From Microbacterium foliorum (lineage in GTDB: Bacteria > Actinomycetota > Actinomycetes > Actinomycetales > Microbacteriaceae), in the NCBI RefSeq assembly GCF_003367705.1, contig NZ_CP031425.1, positions 3,286,001-3,350,000 of the forward strand: DNA of 64,000 nt, given 5' to 3'. Below are positions 56,872 through 64,000 of this stretch, piece after piece. Made by a program: the position numbers and the translations under genes. Below the pieces are notes generated by a model that worked only from the letters and a program-made list of their open reading frames with translations, had not been told where the DNA came from and ran no database searches. The first letter of the stretch is position 1, and every line of letters begins with the position of its first letter.

Positions 56872-57840
56872 TCAGCCCAGGAGGTCCTTGAAGAGGTCGA
56901 ACTGCTCGTTCACGAACGTGGTCCACTCCGCGGAGTCGCGGTAGACCACCAGGTTGCCGGCGTCCTTCTGGAAGGTCTGGTACCCGTCGGACTCGACCGC
57001 CTGCTTCACGGCCGACTCGAGCTCGCCCTTCACGTCGTCGGGCAGGCCCTTGGGGGCGTAGATGCCGCCCCAGCCGCCGAAGACGACGTCTTCGCCGATG
57101 GCCTCGTCGACGGTGGGCACGTCCTCCGCGTCGGGGTGGCGCTCGTCGTTCATGACGGCCAGGATGCGCACGGCCTCGCCCTGCGCCAGTGCCTCGCCGA
57201 GGCCCGACACGGCGGCCACGGTCTCTCCGGATGCCGCGGCCGCGACCGCCGTCGCGCCGCCGTCGTAGGGCACGGGCGAGAACGTCGCGTCGGTCGCGTC
57301 GCCGAGGCCGATGGTCGCCGCCTCCCAGATCGATCCGGCGCCCGAATTCGCGACCGTCACGGCCCCGGACTGCGCCTGGGCGACGAGGTCTTCGAGCGAT
57401 TCGATGCCGCTGTTCGCGCCGACCGTGATGACGCCGGGAGCCAGCATGATCTGACCGAGCAGATCGAAGTCCTCCGGCAGCACATTGGCGCTCTGGGTGG
57501 TGTTCAGCATCGCGATCTCGACCGGCGCGAATCCGATCACGTAGCCGTCGGGGTCCTGCGCACCGACGTACTCCATCGCCAGGGCGCCGGCCGCGCCGGG
57601 CATGTTCTCGGGAATCACGCTGACGCCGAGGATCCCCTCGAGCTCGGTGGCGAGCGCACGCGACGACAGGTCGGAACCTCCGCCGGGGTTCGCCTGGATG
57701 ATCAGACGGATGTCGTTCTCGGGAAAGGCGGATGCCGCATCCTCACCCTCTTCGACCTTGGTGCAGGCCGACAGGACGAGGGCGGTGGCGGCGACGGCCG
57801 CGATCGCGGCGGCGGCCCGGGTGATGCGCATGCGGGGCAT
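56872..57840 (-). CDS. Tripartite tricarboxylate transporter receptor lipoprotein (TctC/Bug family)
   Basis: 322 residues. Signal peptide with lipobox VLSAC (Cys about 26). Bug-fold features: FPENDIRLIIQANPGGGSDL, then PGAAGALAMEYVGAQDPDGY, both ligand-loop motifs. Start at ATG 57840 with GAGGAG upstream; a longer frame to 57915 would swallow the operator palindrome. First gene of tctC-tctB-tctA-dapA-like, behind a 26-bp palindrome. Ligand probably an organic or sugar acid. Confidence 0.9.
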   Translation of the reverse strand: MPRMRITRAAAAIAAVAATALVLSACTKVEEGEDAASAFPENDIRLIIQANPGGGSDLSSRALATELEGILGVSVIPENMPGAAGALAMEYVGAQDPDGYVIGFAPVEIAMLNTTQSANVLPEDFDLLGQIMLAPGVITVGANSGIESLEDLVAQAQSGAVTVANSGAGSIWEAATIGLGDATDATFSPVPYDGGATAVAAAASGETVAAVSGLGEALAQGEAVRILAVMNDERHPDAEDVPTVDEAIGEDVVFGGWGGIYAPKGLPDDVKGELESAVKQAVESDGYQTFQKDAGNLVVYRDSAEWTTFVNEQFDLFKDLLG

Positions 57841-57890
57841 CTTTGCTCCTCTACGTGGGTCGACCTTGTTGTCGACCCTCTGACCGTAGC

Positions 57891-57916
57891 AGTGTTGACT
57901 GTTAACAGTCAACACT
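57891..57916. promoter_or_regulatory. 26-bp perfect palindrome upstream of tctC
   Basis: Two perfect 13-bp arms (AGTGTTGACTGTT and its complement) with no spacer, 51 bp before tctC and 20 bp after the GntR gene. Contains CTGTTAAC/GTTAACAG half-sites also seen before the GntR gene. Confidence 0.75.
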
Positions 57917-57935
57917 CACCGACGTCCGATCCCGA

Positions 57936-58601
57936 TCAGGCCGGGCGGTCGGCGAGCTCGCTCAGCATCCGATCGCGAGCGCCGTCGAGGTGCGCGGTCA
58001 GCACGGCGGCCGCCTGCTTCGGCGTCCCGGAGCGCATCACGTCCATCAGTCGCACATGATCCTCGGACGACTCGTGCAGGTCGTCGTCATGATTGATCGT
58101 CACCTCGAGGAGTGCGGTGAAGGTCGGCAGGTACTGGCTCCATGCTCCCTGCAGGCGCGGGTGGTCGGCGAGCGCGTAGATCTGGGAGTGGAACTCGAGG
58201 TCCGCGGCGACGAAGGCGGCATGGTCCCCGCTGTCGGCCGCCGCACCCATCCGCTCGACCGCCGCCGTCATCGAGGCCCAGCGCTCGTCGTCCTCGACCC
58301 GCATCGCCCGCGAGAGCGCGAGCTGCTCGAGAGCGCCGCGCAGACTGTAGAGCTGATCGACGTCATCCTGCGACAGACCGGTGATGTAGACGCCGCGCGG
58401 GCGCTGCACCTCAACGAGCTTCTCGAAGCTCAGCTGCGTGAGCGCATCGCGGATCGGACCGCGACTCACCGAGAACTCCTCGGCCAGCGCCTCCTCGGTG
58501 ATGCGGGCTCCGGGCGCGAGCTCCCCGCGGACGATGCGCTGACGCAGCACCTGGGCGACCTGCGCTCCGAGGGACTCCCCGCGCTTCACTGACTCTGTCA
58601 C
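57936..58601 (-). CDS. GntR-family regulator (FCD domain), control of the tct operon
   Basis: 221 residues. Winged helix (about 10-75: QVLRQRIVRGELAPGARITE, EEFSVSRGPIRDALTQLSFE) and an all-helical FCD ligand domain with the metal-binding Asp/His pattern (DLEFHSQIYALADHPRL). GTG 58601 with AGGAGG at 58612-58607, partly covered by an operator-like site. Encoded directly upstream of tctC on the same strand. Expected to sense the imported acid. Confidence 0.9.
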   Translation of the reverse strand: MTESVKRGESLGAQVAQVLRQRIVRGELAPGARITEEALAEEFSVSRGPIRDALTQLSFEKLVEVQRPRGVYITGLSQDDVDQLYSLRGALEQLALSRAMRVEDDERWASMTAAVERMGAAADSGDHAAFVAADLEFHSQIYALADHPRLQGAWSQYLPTFTALLEVTINHDDDLHESSEDHVRLMDVMRSGTPKQAAAVLTAHLDGARDRMLSELADRPA

Positions 58602-58610
58602 GGTGACCTC

Positions 58611-58627
58611 CTGTTAACTGTTGACAG
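58611..58627. promoter_or_regulatory. Operator-like site at the GntR ribosome binding site
   Basis: CTGTTAACTGTTGACAG, matching its own complement at 14 of 17 positions, shares half-sites with the 57891 palindrome. It overlaps the Shine-Dalgarno region, consistent with autoregulation. Confidence 0.6.
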
Positions 58628-58639
58628 GATACACACGAA

Positions 58640-58665
58640 CAGGGAGCGCCCTCCGGCGCTCCCTG
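58640..58665. terminator. 11-bp hairpin between the GntR and DoxX genes
   Basis: CAGGGAGCGCC, CTCC loop, GGCGCTCCCTG. It lies 20 bp beyond the DoxX stop (minus strand) and upstream of the GntR promoter, so it ends the DoxX message. Confidence 0.7.
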
Positions 58666-58684
58666 TCGGCGATACCGCTCGCGG

Positions 58685-59125
58685 TCAGCTGAGCCAGGCC
58701 GGCGCCCGTCCGCGCAGGAACGCGCCGTCGAGCGAGAAGCGCCCCGCACCGCTGAAAGCCAGCGCGAGGGCGGCGGCTCCGAGCACCGCGACGAACTCGT
58801 ATCCGCCCTCGCCGACCCAGAGTCCGGCCGGCAGGTGCACGGCGAACAGCGCCACGATCATGTCGACCGCGAGGATGACGCCGACGGGGCGCGTGAAGAG
58901 ACCGAGAGCGAGCAGGATGCCGCCGATGAGCTCGACGAACGCGACCAGGGGCGCGGCGATCTCGGGGAACGGGATGCCCATGCCCTCGAAGCTGCCGATG
59001 GTGCCGGGAATCGTGTACTCGAAGACCTTCTGCGCGCCGTGGGCGGCGAAGATGACGCCGACCACGATGCGCAGGACCAGAAGTCCCAGCGAGGCGGCGG
59101 CGGAGGGGGCGGTGGTGTTCGTCAT
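58685..59125 (-). CDS. DoxX-family membrane protein
   Basis: 146 residues, four helices. DoxX motif LRIVVGVIFAAHGAQKVFEY and PEIAAPLVAFVELIGGILLA. The family is linked to redox and thiol stress (in mycobacteria, a membrane oxidoreductase complex); the role here is unknown. ATG 59125 with AGGAGA-type sequence upstream. Single-gene unit. Confidence 0.88.
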   Translation of the reverse strand: MTNTTAPSAAASLGLLVLRIVVGVIFAAHGAQKVFEYTIPGTIGSFEGMGIPFPEIAAPLVAFVELIGGILLALGLFTRPVGVILAVDMIVALFAVHLPAGLWVGEGGYEFVAVLGAAALALAFSGAGRFSLDGAFLRGRAPAWLS

Positions 59126-59261
59126 GAGGAGAGGTTCCTTCGTGGCAGGACACCGCGCGCCAGGCGCGGAGCAGGGTGGATCCCTTCTGTCCACGCTAGG
59201 AAACCGACCTTTCCCTCTCCTGTGCGCAGCGCGCGACGCGCTCGCTGCCCGGCACCTTCCG

Positions 59262-59273
59262 TAGACTCGCCGG
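59262..59273 (+). promoter_or_regulatory. Leaderless promoter before the short upstream frame
   Basis: -10 box TAGACT (59262-59267) and 6 nt to ATG 59274. Confidence 0.5.
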
Positions 59274-59336
59274 ATGGCGCGAATCGCGTCCGGACACACG
59301 ATGGGCGCAGCCGGGAAGGGGCAGGGGCGAAGGTGA
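59274..59336 (+). CDS. Possible 20-residue leader peptide coupled to the next gene
   Basis: MARIASGHTMGAAGKGQGRR starts where a leaderless transcript would begin. Its TGA (59334-59336) overlaps the GTG of the membrane protein at 59333. Ribosomes finishing it could start the next gene; GGGGCGAAGG also precedes that GTG. Inferred from position only. Confidence 0.4.
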   Translation: MARIASGHTMGAAGKGQGRR

Positions 59337-59977
59337 GGGCACGATCGCTCTTCGGCGTGCTGCGCCTGGTCACAGCCACCGTTTGCACGGTCGCGCTCGT
59401 ACACCGCCTCTTCTGGGGACTGAGCTCGCGCACGATCGCCGGCGAGAACTTCTTCGCCTACCTGACGGTGCAGTCCAACTGCGCGCTCGTGGTGGTTCTG
59501 CTGACCGGCACGGTGCTCGCCTTCGTGCGCGCGACCGATCCGCGGTGGTTCACCGTGTCGCTGGCCCTCGTGCTCACCTGGACGATCACCGCAGGGCTCG
59601 CCTTCGCGCTGATCGTCTGGCAGGCGGGCCTGCGCGGCATCCGCGTCGACGTGCCCTGGTCGGATCAGGTGCTGCACTTCTGGCTGCCCGCGTGCACGGC
59701 GCTCGCCTGGGTCCTCACGCCGGGGCATCGTGGCGTGCCGTGGTGGGTCGTTCCGACGGCGCTCGCATTCCCCCTCGCGTGGGGCGGCGTGACCCTGTGG
59801 CGCGGCCCCTCGGTGGGGTGGTATCCCTACTACTTCCTCGACCCGCGCCAGGTGTCGGGTCCGCCGGAGTTCCTCCTCACCAGCGGCATCGCGCTCGCGA
59901 TCTTCGCCCTCGTCGCCACGGTGATCGTGCTGGTGAGCCGCATGCGCAGACGCGGCGGCGAACGTCCCGAGGTGTGA
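59333..59977 (+). CDS. Pr6Pr-type six-helix membrane protein
   Basis: 214 residues, six predicted helices. The pattern FFAYLTVQSNCALVVVLLTG, DQVLHFWLPACTALAWVL and a conserved YPYYFLDPRQ loop is that of the Pr6Pr/FAR-17a-like family. Function unknown. GTG start overlaps the short upstream frame's stop. Ends 53 bp from the convergent amine oxidase gene. Confidence 0.82.
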   Translation: MRARSLFGVLRLVTATVCTVALVHRLFWGLSSRTIAGENFFAYLTVQSNCALVVVLLTGTVLAFVRATDPRWFTVSLALVLTWTITAGLAFALIVWQAGLRGIRVDVPWSDQVLHFWLPACTALAWVLTPGHRGVPWWVVPTALAFPLAWGGVTLWRGPSVGWYPYYFLDPRQVSGPPEFLLTSGIALAIFALVATVIVLVSRMRRRGGERPEV

Positions 59978-60030
59978 CGCACACCGCTCGCCGCATGCGG
60001 GGTCAGGCGTGCGAGGTCAGGATCACGAGG

Positions 60031-61479
60031 TCAGGGCGTCGTGGCGAGGAACGGGGCGAGCGACGAGATCGCCGCCTCCAGGGCCTTCTGATCATCGAGC
60101 TCGGCGAACTCTCCCGCGGCGTCGCCTCCGACGATCCCGACCAGGACGTTCTCCCCCGTCGCCGGGTGGAGATTCACCCAGGTGCGGATCAGCGCATCGC
60201 CGCCGACCGCATGCCAGACGGTGGGTGCCGCATCGGCATCCGCGTCGTCGCCTTCGGTGCCCTCGGCGCCCTCTCCGCCTTCCGCATCCCCGGCGCCCCC
60301 GGGAGGCGCAGCCGTCGCCAGGGGGTCGTCGAATCGCAGCCAGACGGTCTCGATGCGCCCCATGCCCAGGTCGGCGATCGCCCCTCGATGCCCGAACGGC
60401 AGGGCGGGGGCGAACTGCAGGCCGTCGCTCTGCAGCACGCCGAGCGGCACGGTGAGCAGCACACGGTCGAACGACAGGGATTCCCCGGATGCGATCCCGA
60501 GGCTGACGCCCGCATCGTCGTAGGCGACGCGGCCGACGGGCGACGACAGGCTCAGCCGGGCGCCCTCGAGCAGGGTGTCGAAGACCGGAGTCAGGTCGCC
60601 GAGAGGAGCCACGTCGCCCTCGGCGGGGAGGGCAGGCGGGAACCAGGTCGACTGCTCGTCGGCATCGGCGCCGGAAGAGGCGGTGATCGCCGCGAGGAGC
60701 GCGGAGAGCCCCGGTTCCTCGACGTCGACTCCGGCGGCGGTGAGCGCGTCTTCGAGAGACGAGTCGGTCAGCCCCTGCTGCGCGGCCGTGATGGCGGACT
60801 CGACGGGCTCCAGCGGGGGCGCGTCGACGTCGCCCTCCTCCGATCGCCACCAGGATCCGGCGATCGGGGCCGTACGGACGTCGAGCTTCTCGAGCGTCTC
60901 GATCAGTGCGGCATCGGACGCGCCGAGCAGCCAGCCCCCCAGCTGGGCAGGGAACGGCCAGGCCTCGTCGTCCACGACGGACTGGATGCGCCCGCCGACG
61001 CGATCCCTCGCCTCGAACACGGTCACCTCGAGGCCGTCGGCCACGAGCAGCGACGCCGCCGTCGCCCCGGCGAGGCCCGCGCCGATGACGGCCACGCGCT
61101 CGTTCCGACCGGCGGCGCGCAGCAGCTGTGCGGCCGCACGCTCCCCCGAACGGATCGCGGCCCCCACGGTGCCGGGCGCCTCTGCGTCGGTCGCCTCTCC
61201 CGCGAAGAACAGGCGCTCGTCGATCGGTTCGGCCAGGGCGTCGCGGGCGCCGGCGAGCACCCCGACGGGCGTGAAGCTGGCCGCTCCGAGTGCGAACGCG
61301 TCGGTCGACCACGTGCTGCGTGCGAAAGCCGCCGGCGTGATCGTGTCGGTGGTCGGCTGCGGCGTCGGCGAGCGGTCGGGCGTGGGCGACGGCGCCGGTT
61401 CGGGCGTGCAGGAGGCCAGAAGAACCCCGAGAACACCGGCTCCGGCGCTGATCAGCAGTGTGCGACGCGTCATCCTCAT
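60031..61479 (-). CDS. FAD-dependent amine oxidase-family lipoprotein with apparently permuted domain order
   Basis: 482 residues. RR-containing signal peptide with lipobox LLASC (Cys 24), so exported, perhaps by Tat with FAD bound. The Rossmann dinucleotide motif VAVIGAGLAGATAASLL and EARDRVGGRIQ lies near 128-165, not at the N-terminus. Before it (about 54-120) stands a segment with RLFFAGEATDAEAPGTVGAA, which is the FAD-contacting C-terminal motif of ordinary amine oxidases. The protein instead ends at LVGIVGGDAAGEFAELDD and a short helix, where normal enzymes continue into that segment. An Ala/Gly/Glu-rich insert (about 380-400) is low-complexity. Substrate unknown. ATG 61479 or 61473. 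Confidence 0.85.
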   Translation of the reverse strand: MRMTRRTLLISAGAGVLGVLLASCTPEPAPSPTPDRSPTPQPTTDTITPAAFARSTWSTDAFALGAASFTPVGVLAGARDALAEPIDERLFFAGEATDAEAPGTVGAAIRSGERAAAQLLRAAGRNERVAVIGAGLAGATAASLLVADGLEVTVFEARDRVGGRIQSVVDDEAWPFPAQLGGWLLGASDAALIETLEKLDVRTAPIAGSWWRSEEGDVDAPPLEPVESAITAAQQGLTDSSLEDALTAAGVDVEEPGLSALLAAITASSGADADEQSTWFPPALPAEGDVAPLGDLTPVFDTLLEGARLSLSSPVGRVAYDDAGVSLGIASGESLSFDRVLLTVPLGVLQSDGLQFAPALPFGHRGAIADLGMGRIETVWLRFDDPLATAAPPGGAGDAEGGEGAEGTEGDDADADAAPTVWHAVGGDALIRTWVNLHPATGENVLVGIVGGDAAGEFAELDDQKALEAAISSLAPFLATTP

Positions 61480-61546
61480 CGTGTCGCAACGATACCGCGC
61501 GCGGATGGACGACGCGTGCCGGCTGCACTCTGCGAGCCGCGAGCTG

Positions 61547-61978
61547 TCAGCCCCTGCCGCTGCCGGGGCGCCAGAGCACGACGTCGGTCGACCTGCGCAG
61601 GCGGCGACCCCCCGGCATCGGGATGACGCCCGCGGATCCTGCCGCGAACACGCGGACACCCGGGCGGTTCTCGCGCTCTGCGCGCAATGCCGCGTCGAGC
61701 TCGAGTACCCGTCGCTGCAGCATCCGGTTCTCGTCCTCCAGATCGAGCACGCGCGCGATCGCGGGGAGACTCACTCCCTCCGACGACAGTTGAGCGACCT
61801 CGCGGAGCTGCTCGATGTTGCGGCGGGAGTACCGTCGTGAGCCGCCGGAGGTGCGACCGGGCACCACGAGGCCGATGCGGTCGTACTGTCGCAGCGTCTG
61901 CGGGTGCATGCCCGCGAGTTCGGCGGCGACAGCGATCGCGAACACCGGGGTGTCGGCATCCACACGTCGTTCAGTCAC
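61547..61978 (-). CDS. hspR: HspR heat-shock repressor (MerR family)
   Basis: 143 residues. MerR-type winged helix: FAIAVAAELAGMHPQTLRQY (about 13-32) and GSRRYSRRNIEQLREV, then a coiled coil (about 85-105) and a hydrophobic tail. Represses dnaK operon and clpB through HAIR elements, with DnaK as co-repressor in Streptomyces. Last gene of dnaK-grpE-dnaJ-hspR; GTG 61978 with GGAGGG six bases upstream, 62 bp after dnaJ. Its likely target site before clpB is at 15371. Confidence 0.95.
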   Translation of the reverse strand: MTERRVDADTPVFAIAVAAELAGMHPQTLRQYDRIGLVVPGRTSGGSRRYSRRNIEQLREVAQLSSEGVSLPAIARVLDLEDENRMLQRRVLELDAALRAERENRPGVRVFAAGSAGVIPMPGGRRLRRSTDVVLWRPGSGRG

Positions 61979-62040
61979 GGTGAATCCCTCCTGCCTCGGT
62001 GTTCGCGATGCTCGTCATGATCTTCTCGCCGCATGATCTT

Positions 62041-63030
62041 CTAGCGGCGCGCCTTCGCCATGAGCTCGGCGCGCGGGTTCTCGGACGGCTCCAGGGACTG
62101 GAACTTCTCCAGTGCCTCGCGAGCGGCCTCATCGAGGTGCGTGGGCACCGCGATCTGCAGCTCGGCGAGCAGATCGCCCGTGCCCTTCGTCGTCGTGACG
62201 CCGCGTCCCTTGACCCGCAGCACGCGGCCCGACGGGGTGCCGGGCGCGACGCGCAGCTTCACGGTGTCGCCGCTGAGCGTCGGCACCTCGATCGTCGCAC
62301 CGAGGGCCGCCTCGGTGAACGTGACCGGCACGACCACGCGCAGGTTGAGCCCCTCGCGGGTGAACACCGGATGCGGTCGCACGGCGATCTGCACGACGAC
62401 ATCGCCGTTCTCCCCGCCGTCCGGCGAGGGCCTGCCGCGTCCGCGCAGCCGGATCTTCTGACCGTCGGCGACACCGGCGGGGATCTTCACCTTGAACGGC
62501 TTGCCGTCGTCGCCCTGCAGGCTGATCGTCTCGCCCTGCACGGCGGTGGCGAAGTCGAGCGTGGTGCGTGCCGTGACGTCGGCGCCCTTCTGGGGGCCGC
62601 CGAAGCCGCGGAATCCGCCCGACGTCTGCCCGAAACGGCCGGAACCGAACGGACCGCCCTGACCCTGATTGAACATCGCGAAGATGTCCTCGAAGTCGGC
62701 GGACTGCTGCTGCCCGCGCCCCTGCTGCCCGAACCGGCTGAAGACGTCTTCGAAGCCGCCCGCACTCGAGCCGCCCGCGGTGAAGCGTGCGCCCGAGCCC
62801 ATCGCGCGGATCTCGTCGTACTCCTTGCGCTGTTCGGCATCGGAGAGCACCGAGTACGCCTCGCTGACCTCCTTGAACTTCGCCTCGGCGGTCGCATCAC
62901 CCTGATTGGAGTCGGGGTGGTACTTGCGCGCGAGCTTGCGGTACGCCTTCTTGAGATCGGCGTCGCTGACATCCTTCGAGACCCCGAGGGTCTTGTAGAA
63001 GTCCTTGTCGAACCAGTCCTGGCTAGCCAT
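62041..63030 (-). CDS. dnaJ: DnaJ co-chaperone without zinc finger
   Basis: 329 residues. J domain about 8-75 with HPD at 38-40, Gly/Phe-rich region (about 80-145) and two C-terminal peptide-binding domains. There are no CxxCxGxG zinc repeats, so it is a type II (CbpA/DnaJ1-like) protein. Stimulates DnaK ATPase and delivers substrates. ATG 63030 is 7 nt after the grpE stop. A separate zinc-finger DnaJ probably exists elsewhere. Confidence 0.93.
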   Translation of the reverse strand: MASQDWFDKDFYKTLGVSKDVSDADLKKAYRKLARKYHPDSNQGDATAEAKFKEVSEAYSVLSDAEQRKEYDEIRAMGSGARFTAGGSSAGGFEDVFSRFGQQGRGQQQSADFEDIFAMFNQGQGGPFGSGRFGQTSGGFRGFGGPQKGADVTARTTLDFATAVQGETISLQGDDGKPFKVKIPAGVADGQKIRLRGRGRPSPDGGENGDVVVQIAVRPHPVFTREGLNLRVVVPVTFTEAALGATIEVPTLSGDTVKLRVAPGTPSGRVLRVKGRGVTTTKGTGDLLAELQIAVPTHLDEAAREALEKFQSLEPSENPRAELMAKARR

Positions 63031-63037
63031 GGATCAC

Positions 63038-63679
63038 CTACTCGGCAGGTACGGCGACGACGACCTTCGCGGGACGCAGCTCGACGTCACCGAGGCGGTA
63101 GCCCACCTCGACGACCTCGAGCACCGTGCTCTTGTCGGCGCCCGGGGTGGGCTGCTGGAAGATGGCCTCATGGCGCTGAGGGTCGAATTCCTCGCCCTTC
63201 TCGCCGTACGAGACCACGCCGAGCCGCTCGACCACGGCGCGCACCTTGCCCGCGATCACGGCGAAGGGCGTGCCCTCGACGAGATCACCGTGCTGGGCCG
63301 CGCGGTCGAGGTCGTCGAGCACGGGGATGAGACCCTTGGCGGCCTCGCCCTTCGCGCGCTCGCTCTCGATCTGGCGCTGCTCCTCGGTGCGGCGTCGGTA
63401 GTTGGCGTACTCGGCCTGAAGACGCTTGAGGTCATTCAGGAGCGTCGACTCCAGGTCGGCGAGCACGGCATCCTCTGCCGCCGCCTCGCCGGTCTGGGTC
63501 GCGCCGAGGATGTCGTCGACCGTCAGGTCGTCGGGGGCGCCGTCGACCGGCGTCTCGTCGGATCCTTCGGCCGCCGCGGCCTCACGCGAGTCGGGGTTCT
63601 GCGGCGCGGGGCCGGATGCGTGTGCATCCGACCCCTCGCTGCGAACCTCGTCGTCACCTTCGAAGTTCTTGTCCGTCAT
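63038..63679 (-). CDS. grpE: GrpE nucleotide exchange factor
   Basis: 213 residues. Acidic disordered N-terminus (about 1-65), long coiled coil (about 70-130, ADLESTLLNDLKRLQAEYAN), then the beta domain with RHEAIFQQPTPGADKSTVLE and VVEVGYRLGDVELRPAKVVV. Releases ADP from DnaK. ATG 63679 lies 2 nt after the dnaK stop. Confidence 0.95.
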   Translation of the reverse strand: MTDKNFEGDDEVRSEGSDAHASGPAPQNPDSREAAAAEGSDETPVDGAPDDLTVDDILGATQTGEAAAEDAVLADLESTLLNDLKRLQAEYANYRRRTEEQRQIESERAKGEAAKGLIPVLDDLDRAAQHGDLVEGTPFAVIAGKVRAVVERLGVVSYGEKGEEFDPQRHEAIFQQPTPGADKSTVLEVVEVGYRLGDVELRPAKVVVAVPAE

Positions 63680-63681
63680 GA

Positions 63682-64000
63682 TTACTTCTTCTCGTCCTCG
63701 TCGTCGACGACCTCGGCGTCGATGACGTCCTCGTCGGAGGAGGAGTCATCGGCCGGAGCCTCGCCCGCGGCGTCGGCGCTCGGGGCGCCCTCGGCCTGGG
63801 ACTGTGCGTAGATGGCCTCGCCGATCTTGCCCTGCGACTGGTTCAGCTTGTCGAACGCGGTCTTCACGGCCTCGTCGTCGTCGCCGGCCAGCGCCGTCTT
63901 GAGCGCGTCGACGTCGGCCTTGACCTCGGTCTTCACGTCTTCGGGCAGCTTGTCGTCGTTCTCGGTGATCAGCTTGTCGATCGAGTACGCGAGCGTCTCG
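63682..64000 (-). CDS. dnaK: DnaK chaperone, C-terminal 105 codons (cut by window edge)
   Basis: The frame is open at the window end and reads E-T-L-A-Y-S-I-D-K, the SBD lid helix of Hsp70. It ends in the acidic tail SSSDEDVIDAEVVDDEDEKK, the actinobacterial DnaK C-terminus. First gene of the operon; its promoter and HAIR sites lie outside the window. Confidence 0.95.
   Translation of the reverse strand, partial: ETLAYSIDKLITENDDKLPEDVKTEVKADVDALKTALAGDDDEAVKTAFDKLNQSQGKIGEAIYAQSQAEGAPSADAAGEAPADDSSSDEDVIDAEVVDDEDEKK

Overview
The window is a high-G+C (about 70%) actinobacterial chromosome segment, most likely Microbacterium or a close relative in Microbacteriaceae. The grounds are an HspR-controlled dnaK operon and clpB, many leaderless promoters, sugar importers without their own ATPase, Microbacteriaceae-type repeats (GGTTCCTGAGCG...CGCTCAGGAACC), and a D-arabinan enzyme set known from Microbacterium arborescens. 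No tRNA, rRNA, CRISPR array, insertion sequence or prophage was recognised.

Layout, left end. A truncated membrane-anchored protein (1-578) is followed by a drug/Na-type ABC exporter (814-2810) and an iron-box-controlled Fe-siderophore importer (2893-5782). Then come the proline-catabolic putA with a divergent LysR regulator (5872-10480), a nitroreductase with a tandemly duplicated 3' end (10626-11332), an amino acid permease, a repeat cluster, clpB under an HspR site, and coaBC (to 16607). Region 16.6-26.0 kb holds an NRDE/TANGO2 protein, a DJ-1/AraC regulator, two paralogous repeat-rich membrane proteins, two GT4 glycosyltransferases, a DUF222/HNH protein and a YjbR protein.

Centre. Region 26.0-38.3 kb is an alpha-mannoside utilisation locus: GH38, LacI regulator, GH5-type glycosidase, binding protein plus two permeases, and GH92. 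Four related 14-bp operator-like sites sit at its promoters. Region 38.3-51.9 kb is a D-arabinan utilisation regulon: a fucose/arabinose-type isomerase, GH116, a LacI regulator, GH172, an ABC importer and two DUF4185 (GH183) endo-D-arabinanases. Four copies of the palindrome GAAATCGATTTC (one with a single change) tie these genes together. The secreted GH183 enzymes would cut D-arabinan outside, the importer would take up the oligomers, cytoplasmic GH172 and GH116 would release D-arabinose, and the isomerase would convert it to D-ribulose. One GH183 gene is broken by an in-frame amber codon between its Tat signal peptide and its catalytic domain. The two loci side by side suggest foraging on mycobacterial-type lipoarabinomannan/arabinogalactan; this is inference.

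Right end. An acyl-CoA ligase (52006-53703) precedes a GntR-controlled tripartite tricarboxylate (TctCBA) transporter operon with a DapA-like aldolase/lyase (53738-58601). DoxX and Pr6Pr-type membrane proteins follow, then a lipoprotein amine oxidase whose domain order looks circularly permuted (60031-61479). The window ends in the dnaK-grpE-dnaJ-hspR operon, with dnaK cut by the window edge.
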